From: Bin87 sp965204395
GTDB taxonomy: Bacteria; Chloroflexota; Dehalococcoidia; Lucifugimonadales; UBA3495
Length of the DNA stretch: 64,000 nt
NCBI GenBank assembly: GCA_965204395.1
Contig: OZ241987.1
Span: forward strand, 1,550,001 to 1,614,000
Direction: 5' to 3'
Below the pieces are notes generated by a model that made no database searches, was not told where the DNA came from, and was given only the letters and a program-made list of their open reading frames with translations. How positions within the stretch are numbered: position 1 is the first letter of the stretch; the number at the start of each line of letters is the position of its first letter. The translations under genes were made by a program, and so were the position numbers. Positions 1 through 7,293 of this stretch are shown piece by piece.

Positions 1-29
1 AACATCACCAGACGGATTGACACCCAATT

Positions 30-860
30 ATGCTCTTTTTCAAGCGCAAGCCCGGCATTGCCGTTATCGAGATGCACGGCGTCATCGGCACCGCCATCAA
101 GGAACCCGAGTACTCCCGCCTGCTGGAAAACGTCCGGAACAACCGCAAAATCGGCGCGCTGGTGCTGGACATCGACTCGCCGGGCGGGTCCGCCACCGCC
201 AGCGACCTGATCTACGAAAACGTCCGAGAAGTTGCCCGACGCAAGCCGGTCGTGGCTTACATCCGCGGCCTGGGCGCCTCCGGCGGCTATTACATCGCGT
301 GCGGCGCCGGCACCATCATGGCCTCGCGCGCCGCACTGGTGGGATCCATCGGCGTGATCTACTTGCGGCCCATCCTGCAGCAGTTGTTCGGCAAGCTGGG
401 CGTGGAGTTCTCGGTGTTCAAGGCCGGTCGGCTCAAGGATATGTCCGGCTTCTGGCGCATGCCCACCGACGAGGAATCCGACAAGTTCCAGAGCCTGATC
501 AGCCAGATGTACGACCTGTTCGTCTCTGTGGTGACCGACAATCGCAGGTTGACCGACGAGCAGGTGCGCGAGCTGGCCACTGGCGAGGTGTACACCGCGC
601 GACAGGCGCAGGAATTGGGGCTCATCGACCGGCAGGGCGGTATCGACGACGCCATCGCCGAGGCCATGCGACTCAGCGGGGCGCGGCGCAGGATCCGCCA
701 CTACCGACCCAAGCGACCGTTCTTCAGCCGCATCGGGCTGCCCGGACGCGCCAGCAGTTCATACCTTCCCGCGCTGGAGAACATAGCGACCCTGGCGTCG
801 GGCGGCATCTACTTCCTGGAGCCGGGGATGTTGGGCAACTATACGGCGCACGAACCGTAG
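30..860 (+). CDS. sppA: S49 family signal peptide peptidase (SppA-like)
   Basis: This is a 276-aa short-form SppA, expected to cut signal peptides or membrane-protein fragments at the membrane. The clan SK fold is recognisable: LVLDIDSPGGS at 45-54, the nucleophile region GLGASGGYYIACGA with the likely catalytic Ser84, and the candidate general-base Lys136 in AGRLKDM. A C-terminal GEVYTARQAQELGLID segment is typical of the family. No N-terminal membrane helix is obvious, so this is a soluble or peripheral short type. The stop codon lies directly before the CAACTGTA end of the adjacent IS110 element, so the insertion seems not to have shortened the protein. The family is secure; the substrate is unknown. 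Confidence 0.9.
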   Translation: MLFFKRKPGIAVIEMHGVIGTAIKEPEYSRLLENVRNNRKIGALVLDIDSPGGSATASDLIYENVREVARRKPVVAYIRGLGASGGYYIACGAGTIMASRAALVGSIGVIYLRPILQQLFGKLGVEFSVFKAGRLKDMSGFWRMPTDEESDKFQSLISQMYDLFVSVVTDNRRLTDEQVRELATGEVYTARQAQELGLIDRQGGIDDAIAEAMRLSGARRRIRHYRPKRPFFSRIGLPGRASSSYLPALENIATLASGGIYFLEPGMLGNYTAHEP

Positions 861-1911
861 CAACTGTATTGGGTGTCAAGGTGAGGTTTGAGGAGTGTGC
901 TGCCAGGGTTGGCGGTCCCGGGCGATGGCGTTGAGCATGGTAAGGAGTTTGCGCATACACGCGGTGAGGGCGACCTTGCCGGGTTTACCGGCGTCGCGGA
1001 GTCGTCGGTAGAAGGTCTTGATGGCGGGGTTGAATCGGGTGGCGACTACGGTGGCCATGTAGAGTGCAGAACGCACTGCGGCACGGCCACCCCAGATGCT
1101 GCGACGGCCCCGCCATTGGCCACTGTCCCGGTTGAAGGGCGCCAGTCCGGCCAGGGCCGCGATTTCCTTGTGGTTGAGCTGTCCCAGTTCGGGCAGCCGT
1201 GCGATGAGGGTAGCGGACACCACTGGGCCGATACCGGGGACCGACTGCAGGAGTTGGGACTGCTGGCGCCAGGCTGGGTTGTCGCGGATCAGCGCGGCGA
1301 TGTCGGCGTTGGCCTTCCGGACCTGTTCATCAAGCCAGTCGATGTGTGCCTGGATGGCATCTCGGACGGTGGTAGAGGTGGTCCTGCCCAGACGGTTGGA
1401 CTCGGCGGTGCGGGTGTCGATCAGCCCCTGCCGGTGTGCCACCAGTTCCTGGAGTTCCCGTTGTTGAACATCGGGCAGTGGTCTGGGTTCGGGATTGACT
1501 GCGGCGCCGTACGCGGCCAGAACTCGAGCATCCAACCGGTCGGTCTTGGCCAGACGACCAATGGCTCGGGCGAAGTCCCGAGGCTGGCGTGGATTGACCA
1601 CGGCCACCGGCAGCCCAGCAGTGCACAGAGCGGCGGTGAGTGGCTGCTCCAGTCCTCCGGTGGCCTCCACCACGATGACTGTTGGTGACCAGCCCAGTAG
1701 GGTCTCAACCAGTTCCCGCAGATGCTCAGTGCGGTAGTCTATTCGCCAGGACTCTCCCACCGGATGAACCCAGATGTCCAGGGCATCCTGAGACACGTCG
1801 ATGCCTACGGTTGTGCTATGCTTTGCCAAGGTGCCGAACCTCCTGATGGGTCAGGCATCATCCTCACCGGCCTGGCCTTGCTCATACGGGGTCGAGCCCC
1901 AAACAACTGTA
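861..1911 (-). mobile_element. IS110-family insertion sequence (inferred ends)
   Basis: The transposase gene fills nearly the whole element. The octamer CAACTGTA occurs directly outside both ends (861-868 and 1904-1911), fitting the repeated core/target sequence of IS110 elements, which lack long terminal inverted repeats. The non-coding left end upstream of the transposase is only about 75 bp if these ends are right, which is short for a guide (bridge) RNA, so the true left end may lie further right, before the palindrome at 2023. The ends are inferred. Confidence 0.5.
876..1829 (-). CDS. IS110-family transposase (DEDD recombinase)
   Basis: This 317-aa IS110 transposase has an N-terminal RuvC-like DEDD domain, with candidate catalytic residues D11 (GIDVSQ), E55 (VVEATGG), D97 and D100 (KTDRLDARVLA). 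A middle coiled segment is followed by a C-terminal Transposase_20 domain with the helix-hairpin-helix-like SVPGIGPVVSATLIARLPELG and the GLAPFNRDSGQWRGRR segment holding the conserved serine region. The start is TTG at 1829, supported by an AGGAGG ribosome-binding site 9 nt upstream. The reading frame is intact, so the element may be active. Confidence 0.93.
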   Translation of the reverse strand: MAKHSTTVGIDVSQDALDIWVHPVGESWRIDYRTEHLRELVETLLGWSPTVIVVEATGGLEQPLTAALCTAGLPVAVVNPRQPRDFARAIGRLAKTDRLDARVLAAYGAAVNPEPRPLPDVQQRELQELVAHRQGLIDTRTAESNRLGRTTSTTVRDAIQAHIDWLDEQVRKANADIAALIRDNPAWRQQSQLLQSVPGIGPVVSATLIARLPELGQLNHKEIAALAGLAPFNRDSGQWRGRRSIWGGRAAVRSALYMATVVATRFNPAIKTFYRRLRDAGKPGKVALTACMRKLLTMLNAIARDRQPWQHTPQTSP

Positions 1912-2022
1912 CAGGCTGCTGTGAGGAAACGGCGCGGCGACCCAGCTACGCATCGGTTTCTGGAACCCAGGGGCGAAACGGTCTGCCGCGCCCGATCGCC
2001 TGATGGTTCTCACCAATATACA

Positions 2023-2046
2023 AGGGGCGAATAATCATTCGCCCCT
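2023..2046. repeat. Dispersed palindromic repeat (GGGGCGAAT-type)
   Basis: This is a perfect inverted repeat with arms GGGGCGAAT and ATTCGCCCC. An almost identical copy is at 6718-6745. The mazG stop codon (TAG) is formed by the edge of this repeat. It could act as a transcription terminator or a REP-like unit. Confidence 0.85.
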
Positions 2047-2872
2047 ACAACGCCAACGCATCCCTGTGAGCGCCCTTGGCTTCCTGCCAGAGCGCTTCTT
2101 TCTCCTCCAGAGATAGCTTGACGAACTCTTGACCGCGTTCTGACGCCAGCCTCTCCATCACCTTGTAGCGGTTGCGGAACTTGGCGTTAGCCTGGCGCAG
2201 CGAGTCCTCGGCCTGGATGCCCGACCACCGCGCCACGTTCACCAGCGCAAACAGCACGTCGCCGAACTCGTCCAGCCGTTCCTCATCGGTGGCGGCGTCC
2301 CGAAACTCGCCGATTTCCTCCGCAAGCTTGTCCAGCACTCCGCCGGCGTCGTCCCAGTCGAAACCGAACCGCGCTGCACGGTCTTGGATCAGCTGCGCCG
2401 CCGTGAGCGCGGGCAACGCCGCCGGCACGCTGTCCATCGCGGAGGGTTCCGGTTTGCCGGCCTGCCGCCGTTCCTCGGCCTTCAGCTGCTCCCAGTTGCG
2501 TTCCACCTGCCGCGCATCCGACGCGGAGCCATCCGCGAATACGTGAGGATGCCGGCGGATCAGCTTGCGGTTGATGGCCGTCAGCACGTCGGCGATGTCG
2601 AACTCGCCGGCGGCGCGGGCGATGTCGGCGTGAAAGGCCACCTGCACCAGGATGTCCCCAAGCTCATCGGCCAGCTCAGCCGGCTCACCGTCATCAATGG
2701 CCTCCAGGGTTTCGTAGCATTCCTCCAGCAGGTTGCGCTTCAGCGATTCGTGGGTCTGCTCGGCGTCCCAGGGACAGCCGCCCGGCCCGCGCAACCGCGC
2801 CACGATGTCGATCAGCGACTGGAACTCACCAATGCGCTCCTCAGGAATAGGTGAAACGTGATTGGTACTCAT
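2045..2872 (-). CDS. mazG: Nucleoside triphosphate pyrophosphohydrolase MazG
   Basis: This 275-aa protein has two tandem MazG all-alpha NTP pyrophosphatase domains. The first carries GGCPWDAEQTHESLKRNLLEE and ELADELGDILVQVAFHA; the second carries KLAEEIGEFRDA and LDEFGDVLFALVNVAR. Both keep the EExxE and ExxD magnesium-binding pattern. The family hydrolyses NTPs to NMP and PPi, and in housekeeping roles sanitises damaged nucleotides or lowers (p)ppGpp. The start is the ATG at 2872 giving MSTNHVSPIPEER; a longer in-frame extension upstream is repeat-derived and unlikely to be translated. The stop codon is supplied by a dispersed palindrome. Confidence 0.95.
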   Translation of the reverse strand: MSTNHVSPIPEERIGEFQSLIDIVARLRGPGGCPWDAEQTHESLKRNLLEECYETLEAIDDGEPAELADELGDILVQVAFHADIARAAGEFDIADVLTAINRKLIRRHPHVFADGSASDARQVERNWEQLKAEERRQAGKPEPSAMDSVPAALPALTAAQLIQDRAARFGFDWDDAGGVLDKLAEEIGEFRDAATDEERLDEFGDVLFALVNVARWSGIQAEDSLRQANAKFRNRYKVMERLASERGQEFVKLSLEEKEALWQEAKGAHRDALAL

Positions 2873-2907
2873 GGCGCGGGCCAGTATATCCCATCCCACT
2901 CCTATCC

Positions 2908-2931
2908 GCTCACCCTGAGCCTGTCGAAGGG
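2908..2931. repeat. Dispersed repeat GCTCACCCTGAGCCTGTCGAAGG type
   Basis: This is a copy of the widespread GAGCCTGTCGAAGG intergenic repeat. Related copies occur at 16842-16868, 47867-47891 and, inverted, at 47914-47935. It lies in the mazG/Uma2 divergent intergenic region. Confidence 0.8.
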
Positions 2932-3016
2932 CCACTCCAAAGCCTTGCCGCCGTTTGAACAGCCGACGCACTTTCCGGTAACCTGTACTGTACGAAAGCC
3001 CGCGAGGAGGCTTGCC

Positions 3017-3613
3017 ATGGTCACGAAACTCATCCGCGCCGGAACCCGAATGTCCATCGCCGAGTTCCTGGATCTGCCCGACACGGAAGAAAAGCAGAAA
3101 ATGGAACTGGACGACGGAGAACTCTACATCATGCCCCGACCCCGACCTGTCCATCAGTTCATACTGATGAGGCTCTACATGTTCATTTTCACCTACATAG
3201 ATGGCCTTGCGGAGCCGCCGGCCCAAGTTCACGCAGACATGGTCACTATCCTGTCGCCCAGTTCCCGCCGCGTACTGGTCCCAGACTTGGCCGTCATACT
3301 TGCCGGCCGGCCTTATCGGATGGTTCGCGGCTATTTTGAGGTAATACCGGACATCACAGTGGAAGTCCTGTCCACCGACCGTAGCCGCGACCTGGTGCGC
3401 AAACGTCAACTCTATGCCGAGGCCGGCGTCCGTGAATACTGGATCGTTGACCCGAGCGACGATACCGCGACCCTGCTGGAACTGCACGACGGAGAATACG
3501 CCGAACGCGCCGTGTTGACCGTCTCCGACACGCTGACCACGCCCTTGCTGCCCGGTCTCGCCATTCCCCTGGCTGAGGTATTTCGACACCGCCAACGTCC
3601 CACGGATGACTGA
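3017..3613 (+). CDS. Uma2-family PD-(D/E)XK nuclease-like protein
   Basis: This 198-aa protein matches the Uma2 (DUF820) family of restriction-endonuclease-fold proteins, which are greatly expanded in Cyanobacteria and Chloroflexota and whose cellular role is unresolved. Visible hallmarks are MSIAEFLDLPD, ELDDGELYIMPRP, the PDLAVIL strand with the candidate catalytic Asp, VEVLSTDRSRDLVRKRQLYAEAGVREYWIVDP with the Glu and Lys, and the C-terminal LPGLAIPLAEVF. The start at 3017 is set by a GAGGAGG ribosome-binding site at 3004-3010; the longer upstream frame runs through a dispersed repeat. It overlaps the next gene by 8 nt, indicating co-translation. Confidence 0.88.
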   Translation: MVTKLIRAGTRMSIAEFLDLPDTEEKQKMELDDGELYIMPRPRPVHQFILMRLYMFIFTYIDGLAEPPAQVHADMVTILSPSSRRVLVPDLAVILAGRPYRMVRGYFEVIPDITVEVLSTDRSRDLVRKRQLYAEAGVREYWIVDPSDDTATLLELHDGEYAERAVLTVSDTLTTPLLPGLAIPLAEVFRHRQRPTDD

Positions 3614-4334
3614 CCGCCGATTGCTGGCGACTCGTACCCGGTCGGCGGCGCAGATTCTAACGATCCCCGCCTGCCTGCTGTTCCTGGTGGCCGGCTCGGT
3701 GGCCTGGGCGGTGAACGACGCCGGCCTCTATCGCAACGGGTTCCAGCGATACGACACCGCCCAGCGCTCCGGCATCACCGACGCCGAACTCATCGCCATC
3801 GGCGCCGAACTCCGCCGCTACTTCAACACGCGAACCGAGCCGCTCAGCGTCCGCGCCCCCATCTACGGCATCGAGCAGGATGTGTTCAACCAGCGCGAGA
3901 TCGCCCACATGTACGACGTAAAGCGTCTGGTGCGCGGCACCTACTGGGTCGCCCTCGGCTCCGGCCTGTGGATCCTGGCAACCCTGGCGGCGGGATTTGC
4001 GACACAACGTCGGGAATACATAGCGCCGGCGGCACGTCTGGCCGCATGGGGCGGCGCGGTAACGCTGCTGGCCGTGGTGGGTGTGGGATTGGCGTCGATC
4101 GCAGCATTCGAGCAGTTGTTCCTGCTGTTCCACCAACTCAGCTTCGCTAACGACCTGTGGATCCTGAACCCTTACACCGACTACCTGCTGATTCTGTTCC
4201 CCGGCGGGTTCTGGTTCGACGCCACCATGCGAGTAGCCCTAACGTCCGTGCTGGGGGCCATATTGTTGCTATCGGCCGGCTCCGCCATACTTGGGTATCA
4301 GCGTTGGCAATCGAAACGGCAAAGCGGGGATTGA
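3606..4334 (+). CDS. DUF1461 integral membrane protein
   Basis: This 242-aa membrane protein has about four predicted transmembrane helices: near residues 15-37, then three between about 113 and 235. The soluble loop after helix 1 contains FNQREIAHMYDVKRLVRGTYW, the His/Asp-Lys signature of the DUF1461 (TIGR01906) family. No reaction is known. It starts inside the preceding Uma2 gene and its stop is 1 nt before the glycosylase start, so the three look like one transcription unit. The unit is probably linked by position rather than pathway. Confidence 0.82.
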   Translation: MTDRRLLATRTRSAAQILTIPACLLFLVAGSVAWAVNDAGLYRNGFQRYDTAQRSGITDAELIAIGAELRRYFNTRTEPLSVRAPIYGIEQDVFNQREIAHMYDVKRLVRGTYWVALGSGLWILATLAAGFATQRREYIAPAARLAAWGGAVTLLAVVGVGLASIAAFEQLFLLFHQLSFANDLWILNPYTDYLLILFPGGFWFDATMRVALTSVLGAILLLSAGSAILGYQRWQSKRQSGD

Positions 4335-4335
4335 A

Positions 4336-5370
4336 ATGACGCGCCAACTGGAAATTAAGCAACCATTCAACCTGGAACTCAGCCTGATGATGGGCCAGGC
4401 GTTCCGCTGGCGGCCGCTGAGCGAAGGCTGGTTCTCCGGCGTCATCGGAGAAAACCTGATCCATATCCGCCAGCCCGACGGAGTGGACGGCCCCGTCACG
4501 TACCGCATTGGCTGCCCGGAGGGGAAAAGGCCAGCCACGGATAAAGATGACGCTATGCTACTGAGGTACTTTCGGGAGGACGACGACATCGCGGCAGTCT
4601 ACGCCAGCATCGCCCGCGACCCCAAGATGGCTACAATCATCGAGGAGTTCCCGGGGTTGCGTATCCTTCGGCAAGACCCGTGGGAGTGCACGGTAGCCTA
4701 CTTATGCTCGGCAAATAACAATGTCAAGCGTATCAGCGCGATTGTAGAAACGATAGCCTGTGAGTTCGGACACCCGTTACAGTTGGCTGGCGATATCAAC
4801 ACCACGTTCCCAGCCCCAGATCAAATACTTGCGGACCCCGACCATGTTACGAAACTCAAGAAGATGCAATTGGGGTTGAACCGGGACAAGAACATCGTCA
4901 AGGCAGCGTATCGCTTTGCAGACGGTGAATTGAATCCGAACCGACTCAGGAGCGCGTCGTATCAAGATGTGATGCTCGCGCTGATGGAAGGACCGCGCCA
5001 CAGGAGCAAGCCGAACGGCATCGGCCCTAAAATCGCAGATTGCATCGCTTTATTTTCGCTCGACCAACTGGATGCATTCCCGGTGGACTTGTGGGTTTGG
5101 CGCGCCATCACCGAGGCATATCCGGAATGGGGATTTTCCGAGGGGTCTAAACCCAGCGATAAAGACCTCCGCGAAGCGTCTGAACAAGCCAGGCAGGTGT
5201 TCGGCAAATACGCCGGCTATGCCAACCAGTATCTATTCCACTGGCGGCGTCAGCATGGTGATGAACCTTTGACCTTCGCTCACCGGTTGCATGGCAAATT
5301 CAGGTTGCCACCCGGAATGACCCCTGACCAAGCTCGCTATGAGTACTTGGTGGAGAAGTATCTATCATAA
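4336..5370 (+). CDS. ogg: 8-oxoguanine DNA glycosylase/AP lyase (OGG1 type)
   Basis: This 344-aa protein has an N-terminal OGG_N beta domain (QPFNLELSLMMGQAFRWRP, like the substrate-pocket start of OGG1) and a C-terminal HhH-GPD domain. The hairpin GIGPKIADCIALFSLDQLDAFPVD places the catalytic Lys at about 232 and the essential Asp at 251. It should excise 8-oxoG from 8-oxoG:C pairs and nick the abasic site. The start at 4336 follows the DUF1461 stop by 1 nt; an upstream in-frame ATG at 4291 lies inside that gene and is less likely. The last codon overlaps the PIN start (TAATG). Confidence 0.92.
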   Translation: MTRQLEIKQPFNLELSLMMGQAFRWRPLSEGWFSGVIGENLIHIRQPDGVDGPVTYRIGCPEGKRPATDKDDAMLLRYFREDDDIAAVYASIARDPKMATIIEEFPGLRILRQDPWECTVAYLCSANNNVKRISAIVETIACEFGHPLQLAGDINTTFPAPDQILADPDHVTKLKKMQLGLNRDKNIVKAAYRFADGELNPNRLRSASYQDVMLALMEGPRHRSKPNGIGPKIADCIALFSLDQLDAFPVDLWVWRAITEAYPEWGFSEGSKPSDKDLREASEQARQVFGKYAGYANQYLFHWRRQHGDEPLTFAHRLHGKFRLPPGMTPDQARYEYLVEKYLS

Positions 5371-5774
5371 TGCTGATTGACAACAACATACTGATTGATG
5401 TTGCGCTTAACCGACCGCCCGATCCCAGGCCGTCCCGAGATTTGATTAGTCATATTGAGCGCACATCGACGACCGCTTTCGTCGCCTGGCACAGCGTAGC
5501 TACCTTTTACTACGTGGTGGCTAGGGCCACTGGCAACACGAATGCTCGTTTCTATGTCGCCTGGATGACCGACTTCCTGATTGTCGTGCCGACCGGAACG
5601 GACGCGCTGCGGTACGCCTTGTCCCTGCCCATGGCCGACTTCGAGGACGCGATGCAGGTTGCTGCTGCCCAAGCCGCTGGCGCGGGACATGTCGTCACCC
5701 GCGACATTGGAGATTTCACCAATTCTCCAATCCCCGCCATAACTCCCGAGCAGGCTCTGAGCCAACTATTTTAG
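5370..5774 (+). CDS. PIN-domain protein (VapC-like ribonuclease)
   Basis: This 134-aa PIN domain has MLIDNNILIDVAL (first acidic residues at D4/D10), a central MADFEDAMQVAAAQAAGAGHVVTRDIGDF block holding the remaining acidic metal ligands, and a terminal SPIPAITPEQAL typical of the PIN_3 group. It is expected to be a Mg-dependent RNase. No antitoxin gene is adjacent: it is translationally coupled to the ogg glycosylase through a TAATG overlap. Its 3' end overlaps the convergent GHMP kinase gene by 4 nt. It may be an orphan toxin, or may rely on an antitoxin elsewhere. Confidence 0.8.
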   Translation: MLIDNNILIDVALNRPPDPRPSRDLISHIERTSTTAFVAWHSVATFYYVVARATGNTNARFYVAWMTDFLIVVPTGTDALRYALSLPMADFEDAMQVAAAQAAGAGHVVTRDIGDFTNSPIPAITPEQALSQLF

Positions 5775-6691
5775 GCATACGATTCGCGCACGCCCCCGCC
5801 GATAACCCGAAAATGCTGCACGCTCTCCGCGTCGCTGAACGCCTCCAACGCTCGGCGATACGCCGGCTTGCTGCGACGCTGGCGGGCGTCTAGGAGGATG
5901 CCCACCACCGTCCCGCTGTGGGCCACGTTGATTCCCGCGGCAGATTGCTCTTCAGCGAACGCAGCCGCCCGCTCGACCCACTCAGCGACCTCCGGCAGGT
6001 GTCCGGCCCGCGCGCTGATGGTTGCGCCCCGGCCTACCAGTTCGGGATCGCCGCGTCGGACACCCTCGCGCACCAGTTCCAGCGCCTCGTCGGTGCTCGA
6101 TTCTACCTTCTGCCACAGCGCAGTCCGGTCCACGCGGTTGAATTCCAGGGTGTCCACGGTGCCGCCCGTATCGACGACGATCACCTCCATCGGCGGCGGC
6201 GGGCCGAGCGATTCCGCGATGCTGCCGCACCGGTGGTCAAAAAGCGCGACACCCGGAAACATCACGCCGTCCGTTGGCTCCACCGACAGCGCGATTCGGG
6301 AGATCGATTCCGGCGAGAACGGGGCACCGGCCGCAATCCCGACCGCGCCAACGGCAACCGTGATGTCTGCGCTGCTGCTGCCCATACCCTTGCCGGCTGG
6401 AATCGGGTTGGCGATGGCAACCTCGGCGCTCAGCCCAGCGATGCCCACGCGGGGTGCCAACTCTGCTAGCGCTTTGATCACCGCCTCCCTGGCCTTGGGC
6501 AGGTGGTCAATCCCGCTTACTTCCGGCTCAGCGTTGCTTGAACCTCCGGCGCGCAGCGTCACCATCGCCTTGGAGAACTGGTTGATGGGGCAGGTGACCA
6601 GAAAATGCGCGCCGCCCGTCATGCCCTGCACCAGTTCGCCGCAGGTTCCCGGGGCCGACGCCGTCGCGCTTCCGATCATATCGCCAGACAT
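5771..6691 (-). CDS. pduX: GHMP kinase, PduX-like L-threonine kinase
   Basis: This 306-aa GHMP-fold kinase has ATASAPGTCGELVQG and FLVTCPI at the N-terminus, as in PduX proteins, and the ATP-binding motif NPIPAGKGMGSSSADI. A C-terminal segment AHSGTVVGILLD matches GHMP motif 3. PduX phosphorylates L-threonine to make the aminopropanol linker precursor of cobalamin. Its place next to cobU and cobQ supports a role in building the lower-ligand arm. It is the last gene of the minus-strand B12 run. The symbol rests on family resemblance plus context; other GHMP substrates cannot be fully excluded. Confidence 0.8.
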   Translation of the reverse strand: MSGDMIGSATASAPGTCGELVQGMTGGAHFLVTCPINQFSKAMVTLRAGGSSNAEPEVSGIDHLPKAREAVIKALAELAPRVGIAGLSAEVAIANPIPAGKGMGSSSADITVAVGAVGIAAGAPFSPESISRIALSVEPTDGVMFPGVALFDHRCGSIAESLGPPPPMEVIVVDTGGTVDTLEFNRVDRTALWQKVESSTDEALELVREGVRRGDPELVGRGATISARAGHLPEVAEWVERAAAFAEEQSAAGINVAHSGTVVGILLDARQRRSKPAYRRALEAFSDAESVQHFRVIGGGVRESYA

Positions 6692-6717
6692 TGCCGCGAG
6701 GTTATCACAAGGGCAGT

Positions 6718-6745
6718 GTAGGGGCGAATAATCATTCGCCCCTAC
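6718..6745. repeat. Dispersed palindromic repeat (GGGGCGAAT-type), second copy
   Basis: This has the same perfect inverted repeat as 2023-2046, extended by GTA/TAC at the edges. As with mazG, the TAG stop codon of cobU lies in the repeat edge, so two unrelated genes end in the same element. Confidence 0.88.
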
Positions 6746-7293
6746 TTGATACGCACAGGGATGCCGGCCACCACCAGCGTCACCGCGTCCGCGTCCGCAG
6801 CCATCGCCTGGTTCACCGTGCCCAGCAGATCCTGAAACTGCCGGCCCAACGATGACGTCGCCACCAGCGATTGCCCCACCTCGCTGCTCACCACCACCGC
6901 GTCCGCGTCAATCTCGCCCACGTAGGACGCGAACCGGCGTACCGCCCCAACCGTCCGGCCCTCCAGTTCTTTACGATCCATGCCTTCGTGCTCGATCAGC
7001 AGGTTGGACACCCACCCGTCCAGCGAGTCCAGCAGCAGGACGGGAGATTGTGCCGAATCAACGCCAGCGTCCCGCAACGCGCCCACCGGATTCAACGGCG
7101 CCTCAACCGTCTGCCAAACCGCTGGCCGCCGTTCTCGGTGCAGCCGGATGCGCTCCGCCATCTCGTCGTCGGTCACGGTGCCCGTGGCCACGTAGATCAC
7201 GGGCCGTCCTTGGCCCAGTTCCGCCGCCAGCCCCTCTCCGTACGCGCTCTTGCCCGACCGGATGCCGCCCAGTACCAGGTGGATGCTGCTCAT
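6742..7293 (-). CDS. cobU: Adenosylcobinamide kinase/guanylyltransferase CobU
   Basis: This 183-aa CobU/CobP protein opens with the P-loop LVLGGIRSGKSAYGE and carries YVATGTVTDDEMAERIRLHRERRP, the region with the GMP-accepting His. VVVSSEVGQSLVATSSLGRQFQDLLGTVNQ is the C-terminal signature. It phosphorylates adenosylcobinamide and transfers GMP to give AdoCbi-GDP, the activated ring intermediate for nucleotide-loop assembly. Its start overlaps the cobQ stop (ATGA), so the pair is translationally coupled. The length is normal for the family. Confidence 0.94.
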   Translation of the reverse strand: MSSIHLVLGGIRSGKSAYGEGLAAELGQGRPVIYVATGTVTDDEMAERIRLHRERRPAVWQTVEAPLNPVGALRDAGVDSAQSPVLLLDSLDGWVSNLLIEHEGMDRKELEGRTVGAVRRFASYVGEIDADAVVVSSEVGQSLVATSSLGRQFQDLLGTVNQAMAADADAVTLVVAGIPVRIK

